Assembly (NCBI RefSeq): GCF_034555375.1
Contig: NZ_CP140706.1
Span: 4,021,001-4,085,000, forward strand
Length of the DNA stretch: 64,000 nt
Direction of reading: 5' to 3'
Origin: Pseudomonas sp. B33.4
GTDB taxonomy: Bacteria; Pseudomonadota; Gammaproteobacteria; Pseudomonadales; Pseudomonadaceae
Shown: piece after piece, positions 34,541 to 43,212 of the stretch
Numbering within the stretch: position 1 is the first letter of the stretch
Layout of the letters: each line of letters starts with the position of its first letter
Notes under the pieces: model-generated
Told to the model about the DNA's origin: nothing
The model's input: the letters and a program-made list of their open reading frames with translations, nothing else
The model's database searches: none
Translations under genes and position numbers: made by a program

Positions 34541-34879
34541 TCAATCCTCCCGCGTCAGCACTTCCAACAACTCAATCTCAAACACCAGATTCGAACCCGG
34601 CGGGATCTTGCCCATCGTCCGCTCGCCATACCCCAGATGCGCCGGCACCAGCAATTTGCGTTTGCCCCCCACCTGCATGCCCATCAAACCCTGATCCCAC
34701 CCCTTGATCACGCGCCCGGTGCCAATCACGCACTGAAAAGGTTTGCCACGGCTGTAGGAAGAATCGAACTCGCTGCCGTCTTCCAGCCATCCGGTGTATT
34801 GGGTGGTGATCAGTGCGCCTTTGACGGCGGTTTTGCCTTCGCCGATCTGAAGATCGATAACCTGCAGTTCATCATTCAT
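34541..34879 (-). CDS. FKBP-type peptidyl-prolyl cis-trans isomerase
   Basis: A 112-residue single-domain FKBP. Typical segments are ITTQYTGWLEDGSEFDSSYSRGKPFQCVIGTGRVIKGWDQGLMGMQVGGKRKLLVPAHLGYGERTMGKIPPGSNLVFEIELLEVL, with the active-site Tyr, Phe, Asp, Trp and Ile residues in place. There is no signal peptide, so it is cytoplasmic. An in-frame ATG three codons upstream (34888) is possible; neither has a strong ribosome site. Unusually short and without the N-terminal dimerisation domain of FkpA or Mip. Confidence 0.92.
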   Translation of the reverse strand: MNDELQVIDLQIGEGKTAVKGALITTQYTGWLEDGSEFDSSYSRGKPFQCVIGTGRVIKGWDQGLMGMQVGGKRKLLVPAHLGYGERTMGKIPPGSNLVFEIELLEVLTRED

Positions 34880-35042
34880 AACATTCACTCTATTGTTCAG
34901 CTGGCCGCCGTTTTCCCAGAATTACCGGTAATTGGCAACCTGCCAGCGCCGATCAACGTGGTATCCGAACCGAGTATTGAAGCATTAACATAGCCAACCG
35001 CCATTACTCCACGGATAGATCCGCCATGCTGGCAGCGCCCGA

Positions 35043-36119
35043 ATGACTCTGTTCTGGATCAGCCTTGCCGTGGGCGCGAGCATGCTGGCCGTCATTGCCC
35101 TGCTGCTGTGGCGCGAGCGCGGTTTGCGCCGGCAGCTCGCGCAATATCGGGATCTGCTGAGACGGGCCGCCGATGGCCAACACATTCAGCAGGACGGCGA
35201 CGTCGAGCGCTTCAAACGCAGCCAGTACTTTGCACGCATCGGCACCTGGGACTGGGAAGTCGACACGGATCGGCTGTACTGGTCGGATGCGATTTACGGC
35301 ATGTTCGGGTTCAAGATCGGTGAAATCACCCCGTCCTATGCGCTGTTCTGTTCCTGCGTGCACCCGGACGACCGCACCAAGGTGCGCGAAGGTGAACTGC
35401 GCTGTCTTGAAACCGGCGAAAACCATGATGAGGAATACCGCGTGGTGTGGCCCGACGGCACGATTCGCTGGCTGCGGGAAACCGGCAACGTGGTGCACAA
35501 CGACCACGATGCGGTGGTGAAGATGATGGGCGTGGTGCGCGACATCACCGAAGAAAAAGCCTCGGCCAGTTACCTGCAACACCTCGCCCATTTCGACCCG
35601 CTGACCGGCCTGCCCAATCGCCTGGTGCTGGAACAACGCTTGTCCGAAGCGCTGGACCACGCGCGACAGAGCGACACGCGCGTCGCACTGGTGTTCGTCG
35701 ACCTCAACGGTTTCAAAACCATCAACGACCGCTACGGTCATGCCGCCGGCGACCGCGTGCTGATCACCACGGCCACGCGGCTGAAACGCATCCTGCGCGC
35801 CACCGACACCGTTGCGCGCATTGGCGGCGACGAGTTCGTGGTGATCCTGCAAGGCCTGGCGCCGAACCTGAGTTTGCCGGACGAAGCCCGCAGTATCTGC
35901 CAGAAAATCTTCATCGAACTGTCGCCCCCGATCAGCATCGGCAACGACCAGCGCCACATCGGCACCAGCCTTGGCGTGGCGGTGTTTCCGGATCATGCGA
36001 CGGCCATGGATCGCTTGCTGCACATTGCCGATCTGGCGATGTATGAGGCCAAGCGCAGTGGTAATAATCAGTATCGGTTGGGGGGTGGGCAGGTGATGAA
36101 TCAGGTTCGGGTCGAGTAG
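35043..36119 (+). CDS. Membrane-anchored PAS-GGDEF diguanylate cyclase
   Basis: A 358-residue protein that should make cyclic di-GMP. One membrane helix (residues 3-23), a short coiled segment, a PAS/PAC domain (about 58-172, RIGTWDWEVDTDRLYWSDAIYGMFGF to MMGVVRDITEEK) and a GGDEF domain (180-345) are present. The active motif GGDEF at 261-265 is intact and the RATD inhibitory I-site at 252-255 has correct spacing, so product feedback is expected. FDPLTGLPNR is the standard domain entry. There is no periplasmic sensor, so the input is probably cytoplasmic through PAS. Confidence 0.93.
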   Translation: MTLFWISLAVGASMLAVIALLLWRERGLRRQLAQYRDLLRRAADGQHIQQDGDVERFKRSQYFARIGTWDWEVDTDRLYWSDAIYGMFGFKIGEITPSYALFCSCVHPDDRTKVREGELRCLETGENHDEEYRVVWPDGTIRWLRETGNVVHNDHDAVVKMMGVVRDITEEKASASYLQHLAHFDPLTGLPNRLVLEQRLSEALDHARQSDTRVALVFVDLNGFKTINDRYGHAAGDRVLITTATRLKRILRATDTVARIGGDEFVVILQGLAPNLSLPDEARSICQKIFIELSPPISIGNDQRHIGTSLGVAVFPDHATAMDRLLHIADLAMYEAKRSGNNQYRLGGGQVMNQVRVE

Positions 36120-36124
36120 CTCGA

Positions 36125-36589
36125 TCAGTCCGCAGGCAGCCCAAACGGAATACCATTGAAGGTATGCGTGCAGCAACGGCAATGAGGTTTCATATCTTCG
36201 GGAGTCAACTGCGGGTTGACGATTTGCAGCTGCTTTTGCTCATCGACGAACAGGCCGTTGAAGTAGGCCGACTCGCCCAGTCGCACAATGTCCTTGCGAT
36301 CGTCTTCGTGGATGGCAACCATCCAGAAAACCGGTTCTGGTCGATCAAGGCGAGATACCGCTTCGCTGAAAATCTCATCCCAATGACCGCCGACGCGGGA
36401 TAACAGAAAACGAAACAACGGCGTGTAGTCGTAGCCGTGGTGTTTGATGCCATGCATCGAGCCGCGCGTGGCCTCGCTGCGGCTTTGCGCTTTGGTGTTT
36501 CGTTGGTCGCGGTAGTGCCCGCCTGGGTTGTTGCGCCAGACATTGTGGGCGGTGGTGTTTTCTTTGCGATACAGCGGTTTCTTTTCCAA
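36125..36589 (-). CDS. Hypothetical protein with C-terminal CxCC motif
   Basis: A 154-residue protein starting at TTG with AGGAG upstream. The N-terminal 45 residues are basic and polar (KKPLYRKENTTAHNVWRNNPGGHYRDQRNTKAQSRSEATRGSM, with many Asn and Arg). The rest is mixed (YDYTPLFRFLLSRVGGHWDEIFSEAVSRLDRPEPVFWMVAI) and ends in DMKPHCRCCTHTFNGIPFG. The Cys/His cluster HCRCCTH could hold a metal. I do not recognise the family. The start is uncertain; the reading frame is supported by good codon usage and by the convergent diguanylate cyclase ending just beyond it. Confidence 0.65.
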   Translation of the reverse strand: MEKKPLYRKENTTAHNVWRNNPGGHYRDQRNTKAQSRSEATRGSMHGIKHHGYDYTPLFRFLLSRVGGHWDEIFSEAVSRLDRPEPVFWMVAIHEDDRKDIVRLGESAYFNGLFVDEQKQLQIVNPQLTPEDMKPHCRCCTHTFNGIPFGLPAD

Positions 36590-36690
36590 CCTGTTGCTCC
36601 TGACTTCCCTTCACTCGAAACGCCCCACGGGTTTTACCCGAACGGCGCTCGATTGCAATCAACCGTCCATGGCTGATTGTTGCCGGAGGT

Positions 36691-36996
36691 TTAACGCGGG
36701 ACCGGTTTCATCTCGACAATGGTGCCGTTGGTGATCATCACCATGACGTACTGGTCATTGATCTGTACCCATTGCGCCTGATCAACAGGTTTTTTCAGGC
36801 CCTTGGTTTTCCAGTCGATGGCTTTTTCACTGCGCTGATAAATATCCGGAGCACGGTCGTTGACCTTCAGTTCGCGGTCGCTGACCGGGGATTGCACGGC
36901 CTGTTCATTTGAGGTTTGCGCCGCTTGAACAAGTGGACTGATCCCGGCGATGCCGGCGACGAGGGCCAGGCTGGCGATTAGGGTTTTGCTGTTCAT
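36691..36996 (-). CDS. RcnB-like small periplasmic protein
   Basis: A 101-residue protein with a signal peptide (KTLIASLALVAGIAGISPLVQA). The C-terminus WVQINDQYVMVMITNGTIVEMKPV is the RcnB-type pattern (tryptophan, DQYV, then a hydrophobic strand). RcnB proteins are periplasmic and have been linked to Ni/Co homeostasis in E. coli, but no metal-binding His or Cys cluster is seen here, so the function may differ. It is divergent from lemA with about 125 bases between starts. Confidence 0.75.
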   Translation of the reverse strand: MNSKTLIASLALVAGIAGISPLVQAAQTSNEQAVQSPVSDRELKVNDRAPDIYQRSEKAIDWKTKGLKKPVDQAQWVQINDQYVMVMITNGTIVEMKPVPR

Positions 36997-37121
36997 CGGT
37001 GAACCTCCTGAGATGTGTGCTACCTGAACTCGGACTGCCGGGTTCGGGAATCATTCCTTGTTTTTTTGCATTTGCGCTAACATGCCGCGCCCCATTCCAC
37101 CGTGTGAACAAGGACATCACC

Positions 37122-37718
37122 GTGAACAGCACCCTCGTCATCCTTTTGGTCGTTGGCGGCCTCCTCGCCCTCTATGCCATCTTCCTTTTCAACAGCCTCG
37201 TCGCTCGACGCAATCAAATCAAAAACGCCTTCGCGCAACTCGAAGTGCAACTCAAGCGCCGCTATGACCTGATACCCAATCTGGTGGCCACCGCCAAGGG
37301 TTATATGGCCCACGAGCGCGAAACCCTGGAAGCGGTGATTGCCGCGCGCAACAACGCCGTCGCCGGCCTTCAGGCCGCTCAGGCGCAGCCGGGCAATGCC
37401 CAGAGCATCGTGCAACTGGGCCAGGCCGACAATGCGCTGAGCAATGCCATGGGCCGGCTGAATGTAACGGTTGAAGCGTACCCGGAACTCAAAGCGTCGC
37501 AAAACATGCAGCAACTGAGTGAAGAGCTGAGCAGCACCGAAAACAAAGTCAGTTTTGCCCGCCAGGCTTACAACGATGCAGTGATGACCTACAACACGCT
37601 CAAGCAAAGTTTCCCGGCAGCCCTGCTCGCCCCGCTGTTCGGCCACGGTGCCGATGCCTCGGCGTTGACGTTCGCTGATAGCGCGGCCATTCAGGAAGCG
37701 CCAAAGGTTTCGTTCTAA
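37122..37718 (+). CDS. lemA: LemA family protein
   Basis: A 198-residue membrane-anchored coiled protein of the LemA family. The N-terminal helix (STLVILLVVGGLLALYAIFLFNSLVARRNQIKNAF) anchors it. The diagnostic segments are LEVQLKRRYDLIPNLVATAKGYMAHERETLEAVIAARN, YPELKASQNMQQLSEELSSTENKVSFARQAYNDAVMTYN and FPAALLAPLFG. The GTG start at 37122 is taken because AAGGA precedes it and it gives the usual length. It is paired with an M48 metalloprotease 22 bases downstream, an association common in proteobacteria. Not the same as the GacS/LemA sensor kinase. Confidence 0.92.
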   Translation: MNSTLVILLVVGGLLALYAIFLFNSLVARRNQIKNAFAQLEVQLKRRYDLIPNLVATAKGYMAHERETLEAVIAARNNAVAGLQAAQAQPGNAQSIVQLGQADNALSNAMGRLNVTVEAYPELKASQNMQQLSEELSSTENKVSFARQAYNDAVMTYNTLKQSFPAALLAPLFGHGADASALTFADSAAIQEAPKVSF

Positions 37719-37740
37719 CCCTCAGCCAACGGATGGCAAC

Positions 37741-39696
37741 ATGAATTTCTTTGAACAACAGCGCCGGGCCAAGCGCCGCACCGTGTACCTCATTTTCTTG
37801 ATGTTCATGGCCGTGCTCAGCCTGATCGCCGTGTCGTGTGTGCTGATGACCATTCCGGTCGAGGATGGCAGCGGTAAAGTCCTGATGGATCTGGAACTCG
37901 ACCAGCAACTGGTCATGACCGTGTCAGCCGTGGTCGTCGGCATCGTGCTGCTGGCAAGTCTGTCCAAGCTTGCGGAGTTGTCAGAGGGCGGCAAAGTGGT
38001 TGCGCGGCGCCTCGACGGGCGCGTGATCAACCACAGCGCGCAGACGCTGGAAGAGCAGCGATTGATGAACGTGGTGGAAGAAATGGCCATCGCCTCCGGC
38101 ACTGCCGTGCCCTCGGTGTACTTGCTGCCCGATCTGGGCATCAACGCCTTCGCGGCGGGACTCACACCACAGGACGCCGTCATCGGCGTCACTCAGGGCG
38201 CAATCAATGTATTGACCCGCGAAGAGCTGCAAGGGGTGATCGCCCATGAGTTCAGTCATATCTATAACGGTGACATGCGCCTCAACACCCGACTGATTGC
38301 CATCGTCCACGGGATCATGGTTCTCGGGTTGACCGGCAGCTATATCCTGGAAGGCACCGAGCAGGTCGGTAAAACCCCGCTACAGCGCAGCAAGTTCGTC
38401 GCGATACCGATGTTGATTGGTTTTGTACTGTTGTTTGTGGGTATCGCGGGGACGATTTTTGGCAATATGATCAAATCTGCAATCAGTCGACAGCGTGAAT
38501 TCCTCGCCGATGCTACGGCGGTGCAATACACCCGCAACCCGCAAAGCATCGCCGGAGCGTTGAAGAAAATTGGCGGTTATGAACTGGGCGCAAGCATCCG
38601 TTCCGCACGCGCGGAGGAATACAGCCACTTGTACTTTGGACCGGGTTACTCGAACACCGACTCGACGGCTTCCCATCCGGATTTGAATGAGCGGATCCGT
38701 CGGGTCGATGCGCAATGGGACGGCAGCTTCATCAAAGTGGCGGCGCCGCCCGCAGATGCACAACCTTCGGTCGCTCTGCCTGTGCCCGATGCATTCGGCG
38801 GCATCCCCGCTGCGGCCAAGTCGGTGCTCTACGACATGAATGCGGTCCAGGCTTCCGTGGCGGCCATTGGCGCGCCGCAGCCAGAACATCTGCTGGAAGC
38901 TCGCCGCGTGCTGGAAGACATTCCGCACACACTCAAAATGGCAGCACGCAATATTGAAGGCGCCCAGGCCGTTGTGTATGGGCTGCTGCTGTCGCGTTCA
39001 ACCTCCCTGCTGGGCATGCAAGTCGAGCTACTGAAGCCGGAAATCGACGCCACGGTGTTCGACTATTTGAGTCAGCTGCGCGAGCCCCTGTCGTCGCTGA
39101 GTCCCGGCCTGCGCCTGCCATTGCTGGATCTGGCCATCCCGAGTCTGCGAGAGCTTGGCAAAAAGCCCTTTGCCAAGGTCAAGCACAACCTGAATTTGCT
39201 GATCGAAGCGGATAACGAAACAGAGTTGCTGGAGTGGACGCTGTTGCGCATCGTCGAGCGCAATGTTGAAGGCGCGACACCGGTGCAGTTCAAATTCGGA
39301 CTGTTCCAGTGCGCCGAAGAACTCATGGCCCTGTTGACCGCGATGGCCCGTGCCGGGCAGGACAATTTATCGGCAGCGTCGCAGGCCATTCAGTTTGCCT
39401 GGCAAGGTCTTGCGTTCGAACAGCCTGAAGAAATGCGCGCCGAACTGGAAGATCTGGCGGGGCTGGAAGCGGCGATCAAGCGCCTGCGCCATCTCATGCC
39501 GGAGGAGCGTCCGGCATTGCTTGATGCCATGACCCGCTGCGTGATGCACGATGGCGTGATCACCGTGGCTGAAGCAGAACTGTTTCGCGCCGTCGCGGAC
39601 TTGCTCGACTGCCCGCTGCCACCGTTGCTTGCCGTACACGCCGAAATGGCTGACAGCACCCGTGACACTGTTCACCATGCAGTTGCAACGTCCTGA
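37741..39696 (+). CDS. M48-family membrane metalloprotease with long C-terminal extension
   Basis: A 651-residue protein. Two N-terminal membrane helices (residues 16-38 and 58-74) precede a zinc-protease domain with HEFSH at 169-173 and the third ligand Glu253 in SRQREFLADATAVQYTR. Two more helices lie at about 184-203 and 221-243, as in HtpX. Beyond residue 330 there is a helical region of roughly 320 residues (KSVLYDMNAVQASVAAIGAPQPEHLLEARRVLEDIP and onwards) that plain HtpX lacks. Paired with lemA, it is likely to act on membrane proteins. The extension's role is unknown. Confidence 0.9.
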   Translation: MNFFEQQRRAKRRTVYLIFLMFMAVLSLIAVSCVLMTIPVEDGSGKVLMDLELDQQLVMTVSAVVVGIVLLASLSKLAELSEGGKVVARRLDGRVINHSAQTLEEQRLMNVVEEMAIASGTAVPSVYLLPDLGINAFAAGLTPQDAVIGVTQGAINVLTREELQGVIAHEFSHIYNGDMRLNTRLIAIVHGIMVLGLTGSYILEGTEQVGKTPLQRSKFVAIPMLIGFVLLFVGIAGTIFGNMIKSAISRQREFLADATAVQYTRNPQSIAGALKKIGGYELGASIRSARAEEYSHLYFGPGYSNTDSTASHPDLNERIRRVDAQWDGSFIKVAAPPADAQPSVALPVPDAFGGIPAAAKSVLYDMNAVQASVAAIGAPQPEHLLEARRVLEDIPHTLKMAARNIEGAQAVVYGLLLSRSTSLLGMQVELLKPEIDATVFDYLSQLREPLSSLSPGLRLPLLDLAIPSLRELGKKPFAKVKHNLNLLIEADNETELLEWTLLRIVERNVEGATPVQFKFGLFQCAEELMALLTAMARAGQDNLSAASQAIQFAWQGLAFEQPEEMRAELEDLAGLEAAIKRLRHLMPEERPALLDAMTRCVMHDGVITVAEAELFRAVADLLDCPLPPLLAVHAEMADSTRDTVHHAVATS

Positions 39697-39718
39697 GTTT
39701 GCAGGTGCGACAAAACCT

Positions 39719-39807
39719 GTGGGAGCGAGCCTGCTCGCGAAGGGGTTGGTACATTCGACATCTTCTTTGCTTGGACCACCGCTTTCGCGAGCAGGCTCGC
39801 TCCCACA
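39719..39807. repeat. REP pair, TGTGGGAGCGAGC subtype
   Basis: Arms TGTGGGAGCGAGCCTGCTCG and CGAGCAGGCTCGCTCCCACA are inverted. The 274-base gap before the MFS gene otherwise holds only a promoter region with no clear motif. Confidence 0.9.
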
Positions 39808-39970
39808 ATGGTCTGCGGTATCGGCTTAGAGGGATTGATCCACTCTGCACATCAATCCATGCCAACAATGCAATTAACATCCAGTTACACCTGCGCCACC
39901 ATCCGCCTCAATAAAAACCGTGCGCCGCCCTCCCGTCGCGCACGTCATAAAAGCGGTGGAGTACTTTTCT

Positions 39971-41263
39971 ATGACAGCCTCAATCCCACACAACGGCTCG
40001 CGGGCCGGTGCCATTTTCCGGGTGACCTCGGGCAACTTCCTCGAACAGTTCGACTTCTTTCTGTTCGGTTTCTATGCCACGCAGATCGCGGCGGTGTTCT
40101 TTCCGGCGAGCAGTGAGTTCGCTTCCCTGATGATGACCTTTGCCGTATTCGGCGCAGGCTTTTTGATGCGTCCGCTGGGCGCCATTGTGCTCGGTGCGTA
40201 CATCGATGATGTCGGCCGGCGTAAAGGTTTGATCGTCACCCTGTCGATCATGGCCAGCGGCACGATCTTGATTGTGCTGGTGCCCGGATACGAAAGCATC
40301 GGCCTGTTTGCGCCGGCACTGGTGTTGATCGGGCGCTTGTTGCAAGGCTTCTCGGCCGGTGCGGAATTGGGCGGTGTGTCGGTGTATCTCGCCGAGATCG
40401 CGACGCCGGGCCGCAAAGGTTTCTTCACCGCTTGGCAGTCGGCCAGTCAGCAAGTGGCGATCATTGTTGCCGCTGCGCTGGGCTACGCCTTGAACGCGTG
40501 GATGGCACCGGATGTGATTGCCGATTGGGGCTGGCGGATTCCGTTTTTCGTCGGCTGCATGATCGTGCCGTTCATCTTTTTCCTGCGGCGTAACCTGGCG
40601 GAAACCGAAGAGTTCGCCGCACGCAAACACCGCCCGAGCATGGGCGAAGTGTTCCGCACCCTCGGCCAGAACTGGGGCGTGGTACTCGGCGGCATGTTGA
40701 TGGTCGCGTTGACCACCACCGCGTTTTACCTGATCACCGTGTACGCGCCGACCTTCGGCAAAACCGTGCTGCATCTGAGTACTTCGGACGCGCTGTTGGT
40801 GACCTTGCTGGTCGGTGTGTCGAACTTCTTCTGGCTGCCGATTGGCGGCCTGTTGTCCGACCGTATCGGCCGTCGTCCGGTGCTGATCGCCATGTCGCTG
40901 CTGGCCTTGGCCACGACCTATCCGGCGTTGTCGTACCTGGTGCAGGCGCCGAGCTTCAGCCACATGTTGTTGTCGCTGTTGTGGCTGTCGTTTATCTACG
41001 GTTTATACAACGGCGCAATGATTCCAGCGCTCACCGAGATCATGCCGGTTGAAGTGCGGGTTGCCGGTTTCTCCCTCGCCTACAGCTTGGCAACCGCCAT
41101 TTTCGGTGGTTTCACTCCGGCGATGTCGACCTTCCTGATTCAGTACACCGGCGACAAAGCCGCGCCGGGTTACTGGATGAGCATCGGTGCGCTGTGTGCC
41201 CTGTGCGCCACTCTTTATCTGTACCGCCGTGCCGGTGGTCGTCTGCAACCTGTCGCGGCCTGA
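39971..41263 (+). CDS. MFS transporter, citrate/tricarboxylate-type metabolite:H+ symporter
   Basis: A 430-residue protein with 12 helices. It has the metabolite:H+ symporter hallmarks: [28 protein letters not shown] at the first helix, [23 protein letters not shown] for the loop 2-3 motif, [38 protein letters not shown] and [13 protein letters not shown]. This matches the citrate/alpha-ketoglutarate group (CitA/TcuC-like). The ATG at 39971 fits the family length. It is followed 12 bases later by a ModA-like binding protein and then by a convergent LysR gene, forming a small carboxylate-use locus. The true substrate is inferred only. Confidence 0.88.
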   Translation: MTASIPHNGSRAGAIFRVTSGNFLEQFDFFLFGFYATQIAAVFFPASSEFASLMMTFAVFGAGFLMRPLGAIVLGAYIDDVGRRKGLIVTLSIMASGTILIVLVPGYESIGLFAPALVLIGRLLQGFSAGAELGGVSVYLAEIATPGRKGFFTAWQSASQQVAIIVAAALGYALNAWMAPDVIADWGWRIPFFVGCMIVPFIFFLRRNLAETEEFAARKHRPSMGEVFRTLGQNWGVVLGGMLMVALTTTAFYLITVYAPTFGKTVLHLSTSDALLVTLLVGVSNFFWLPIGGLLSDRIGRRPVLIAMSLLALATTYPALSYLVQAPSFSHMLLSLLWLSFIYGLYNGAMIPALTEIMPVEVRVAGFSLAYSLATAIFGGFTPAMSTFLIQYTGDKAAPGYWMSIGALCALCATLYLYRRAGGRLQPVAA

Positions 41264-41275
41264 GGGAAATTCGCC

Positions 41276-42046
41276 ATGAAAAAACTGTTTACTGTCACCG
41301 CCCTGCTCGCCGGTCTCGCGTTCAACCTCACGGCCCAGGCCGAAGAATTGAGCGTGATGACCTCCGGAGGCTTCACTGCCGCCTACAAGATTCTCGGCCC
41401 GAAATTCGCCGCCGCCAGCGGCAACACTTTGACCACCAGCCTTGGTCCATCGATGGGCAAGGCGCCGGAGGCGATCCCCAATCGCCTCGCGCGCGGTGAA
41501 CACGCCGACGTAGTGATCATGGTCGGTTACGCCCTCGATGACCTGATCAAGCAAGGCAAGGTCGACCCGGCCTCGCGCGTGGAACTGGCGGACTCGCGGA
41601 TCGGCCTGGTGGTGCGTGAAGGCGCGCCGAAACCAGACATCAGCAGCGTCGACGCCTTGAAGAAAACTCTGCTCGACGCACAATCGGTGGCCTACTCCGA
41701 CAGCGCCAGCGGCGTGTACATCGAGCAGCAGTTGTTCAAGAAACTGGGCATCGAAGATCAGCTGAAACCCAAGGCCAAAATGATCCCGAAAATCCCGGTC
41801 GGCTCGGTGGTTGCCACTGGCGACTATCAATTGGGCTTCCAGCAGGTCAGCGAATTGCTGCCGGTGCCGGGCGTGAGTTTCGTCGCGAAGATTCCGGAAC
41901 CGGTGCAGTCGGTGACGCGCTTTGCCGCCGGGATCCCGGTCGGCGCACAGCATCCTGAAGAAGCCAAAGCCCTGCTCGCTTACCTCGCCGCGCCAGCCGC
42001 ACAAGCTGACGTGCAAGCCACCGGACTGGATTCGGTCAAGCGCTGA
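41276..42046 (+). CDS. ModA-like periplasmic substrate-binding protein
   Basis: A 256-residue precursor with a signal peptide (KKLFTVTALLAGLAFNLTAQA). The mature protein opens ELSVMTSGGFTAAYKILGPKFAAASG and contains NRLARGEHADVVIMVGYALDDLIKQGKV and SVAYSDSASGVYIEQQLFKKLGI, the SBP_bac_11/ModA-type pattern. There is no ABC permease nearby, and molybdate-coordinating residues are not obvious. Its position behind an MFS carboxylate transporter suggests an organic acid ligand or an enzyme-like role. It overlaps the end of the convergent LysR gene by 11 bases. Confidence 0.82.
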   Translation: MKKLFTVTALLAGLAFNLTAQAEELSVMTSGGFTAAYKILGPKFAAASGNTLTTSLGPSMGKAPEAIPNRLARGEHADVVIMVGYALDDLIKQGKVDPASRVELADSRIGLVVREGAPKPDISSVDALKKTLLDAQSVAYSDSASGVYIEQQLFKKLGIEDQLKPKAKMIPKIPVGSVVATGDYQLGFQQVSELLPVPGVSFVAKIPEPVQSVTRFAAGIPVGAQHPEEAKALLAYLAAPAAQADVQATGLDSVKR

Positions 42047-42950
42047 TCGTAGGCGGCTGGACTTTCATCTCCACCACCAGCCGCTCCAGTTCCAGTGCCG
42101 CCGGGGTCAACGTGCGACCCCGGCGCTTGATGATGCCGACACTGCGCATCACTTGCGGATCGGTCAGCGGCACCCGCGTCAGGATCGGATGATCCGGCCC
42201 GGGCATCGCCATCAGCGGCACCGCCGCCACGCCCAACCCCGCCTCGACCAGACCGATCATCGTCGTCACATGCCGGGTTTCGCAGATGCTTGAGCGCTGC
42301 GGCACCACGCTGCTCAACGCCTGATCGAGCAGAAAGCGGTTGCCGGACGTCTTGTCGAGCGAGATGTAATCCTGCTGATAGAACTCGTCCCAGCTCACAC
42401 TGCTGCGTCCGGCCAACGGGTGATCGCGGCGGCAGGCAACGACGTAGCACTCCTGCACAAGCGGTTCGAACTCGACTTTGGCATCCTGCGTGCCGAGAAA
42501 ACTCAAGCCGAAATCCGCCTCGCCATTGACCACCGCACTCAACACATCATGCGCGCTGGAGTCGAGCACTTTGACTTTGATCCGTGGGAATTGCTGGTGA
42601 TAGCGCGCGACCACGCGGGGCATGAAGTAGTACGCCGCCGAGGGCACGCAGGCGACGGTGACGTGGCCCAAACGGGTCGAAGCGACTTCGCTGATGCCCA
42701 ATAAGGCAACGTCGAGATCATCGAGCAAACGCTCGACGCTGGGCATGAAACCACGCCCGGCCTGGGTCAGGCTGACCTTGCGCGTGGTGCGTTCGAAGAG
42801 TTTTACGCCGAGGGCGTCTTCAAGCTTCTCGATGCGCCGGCTCAACGCCGGTTGCGACAGGCGCACGGTGTCGGCGGCCTTGCGAAAACTGCCCTGCTCG
42901 ACCACGGCGCGGAAGGCTTGCAGGTCGTTGAGGTCGAAGTTGATGGCCAT
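42036..42950 (-). CDS. LysR-family transcriptional regulator
   Basis: A 304-residue LysR-type regulator. The N-terminal helix-turn-helix is LNDLQAFRAVVEQGSFRKAADTVRLSQPALSRRIEKLEDALGVKLFERTTRKVSLTQAG (residues 6-64) and the effector domain starts at GHVTVACVPSAAYYFMPRVV. It is convergent with the MFS/binding-protein pair, so it may or may not regulate it. Its start region faces the Kef-type gene 262 bases away, a gap that holds a REP pair and no clear LysR box. Confidence 0.92.
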   Translation of the reverse strand: MAINFDLNDLQAFRAVVEQGSFRKAADTVRLSQPALSRRIEKLEDALGVKLFERTTRKVSLTQAGRGFMPSVERLLDDLDVALLGISEVASTRLGHVTVACVPSAAYYFMPRVVARYHQQFPRIKVKVLDSSAHDVLSAVVNGEADFGLSFLGTQDAKVEFEPLVQECYVVACRRDHPLAGRSSVSWDEFYQQDYISLDKTSGNRFLLDQALSSVVPQRSSICETRHVTTMIGLVEAGLGVAAVPLMAMPGPDHPILTRVPLTDPQVMRSVGIIKRRGRTLTPAALELERLVVEMKVQPPTISA

Positions 42951-43032
42951 GGCGAGACTCGGGAGATTGATTCGCAGAGATTATGAATGTAACCAATTGA
43001 TGCAAATTATTACAGGCCACATGAAGATCCCC

Positions 43033-43132
43033 TGTAGGAGCTGCCGCAGGCTGCGATCTTTTGATCTTGATTCTTCGAAGGCAAAAGCAAGATCAAAAGA
43101 TCGCAGCCTCGTTGCACTCGACAGCTCCTACA
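43033..43132. repeat. REP pair of the GATCTTTTGA family with a variant right arm
   Basis: The left arm is TGTAGGAGCTGCCGCAGGCT. The right arm reads GATCGCAGCCTCGTTGCACTCGACAGCTCC with an expanded loop (TCGTTGCACTCGA), parallel to the expanded arm at 18384-18464. Confidence 0.85.
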
Positions 43133-43212
43133 GGGGATCTTCTGTGGATATGGAATCGCGGTAGCCCTTATCCTTGTCACCCCCGCCGTACCGTTGTCAG
43201 GAGTAATCCCCC

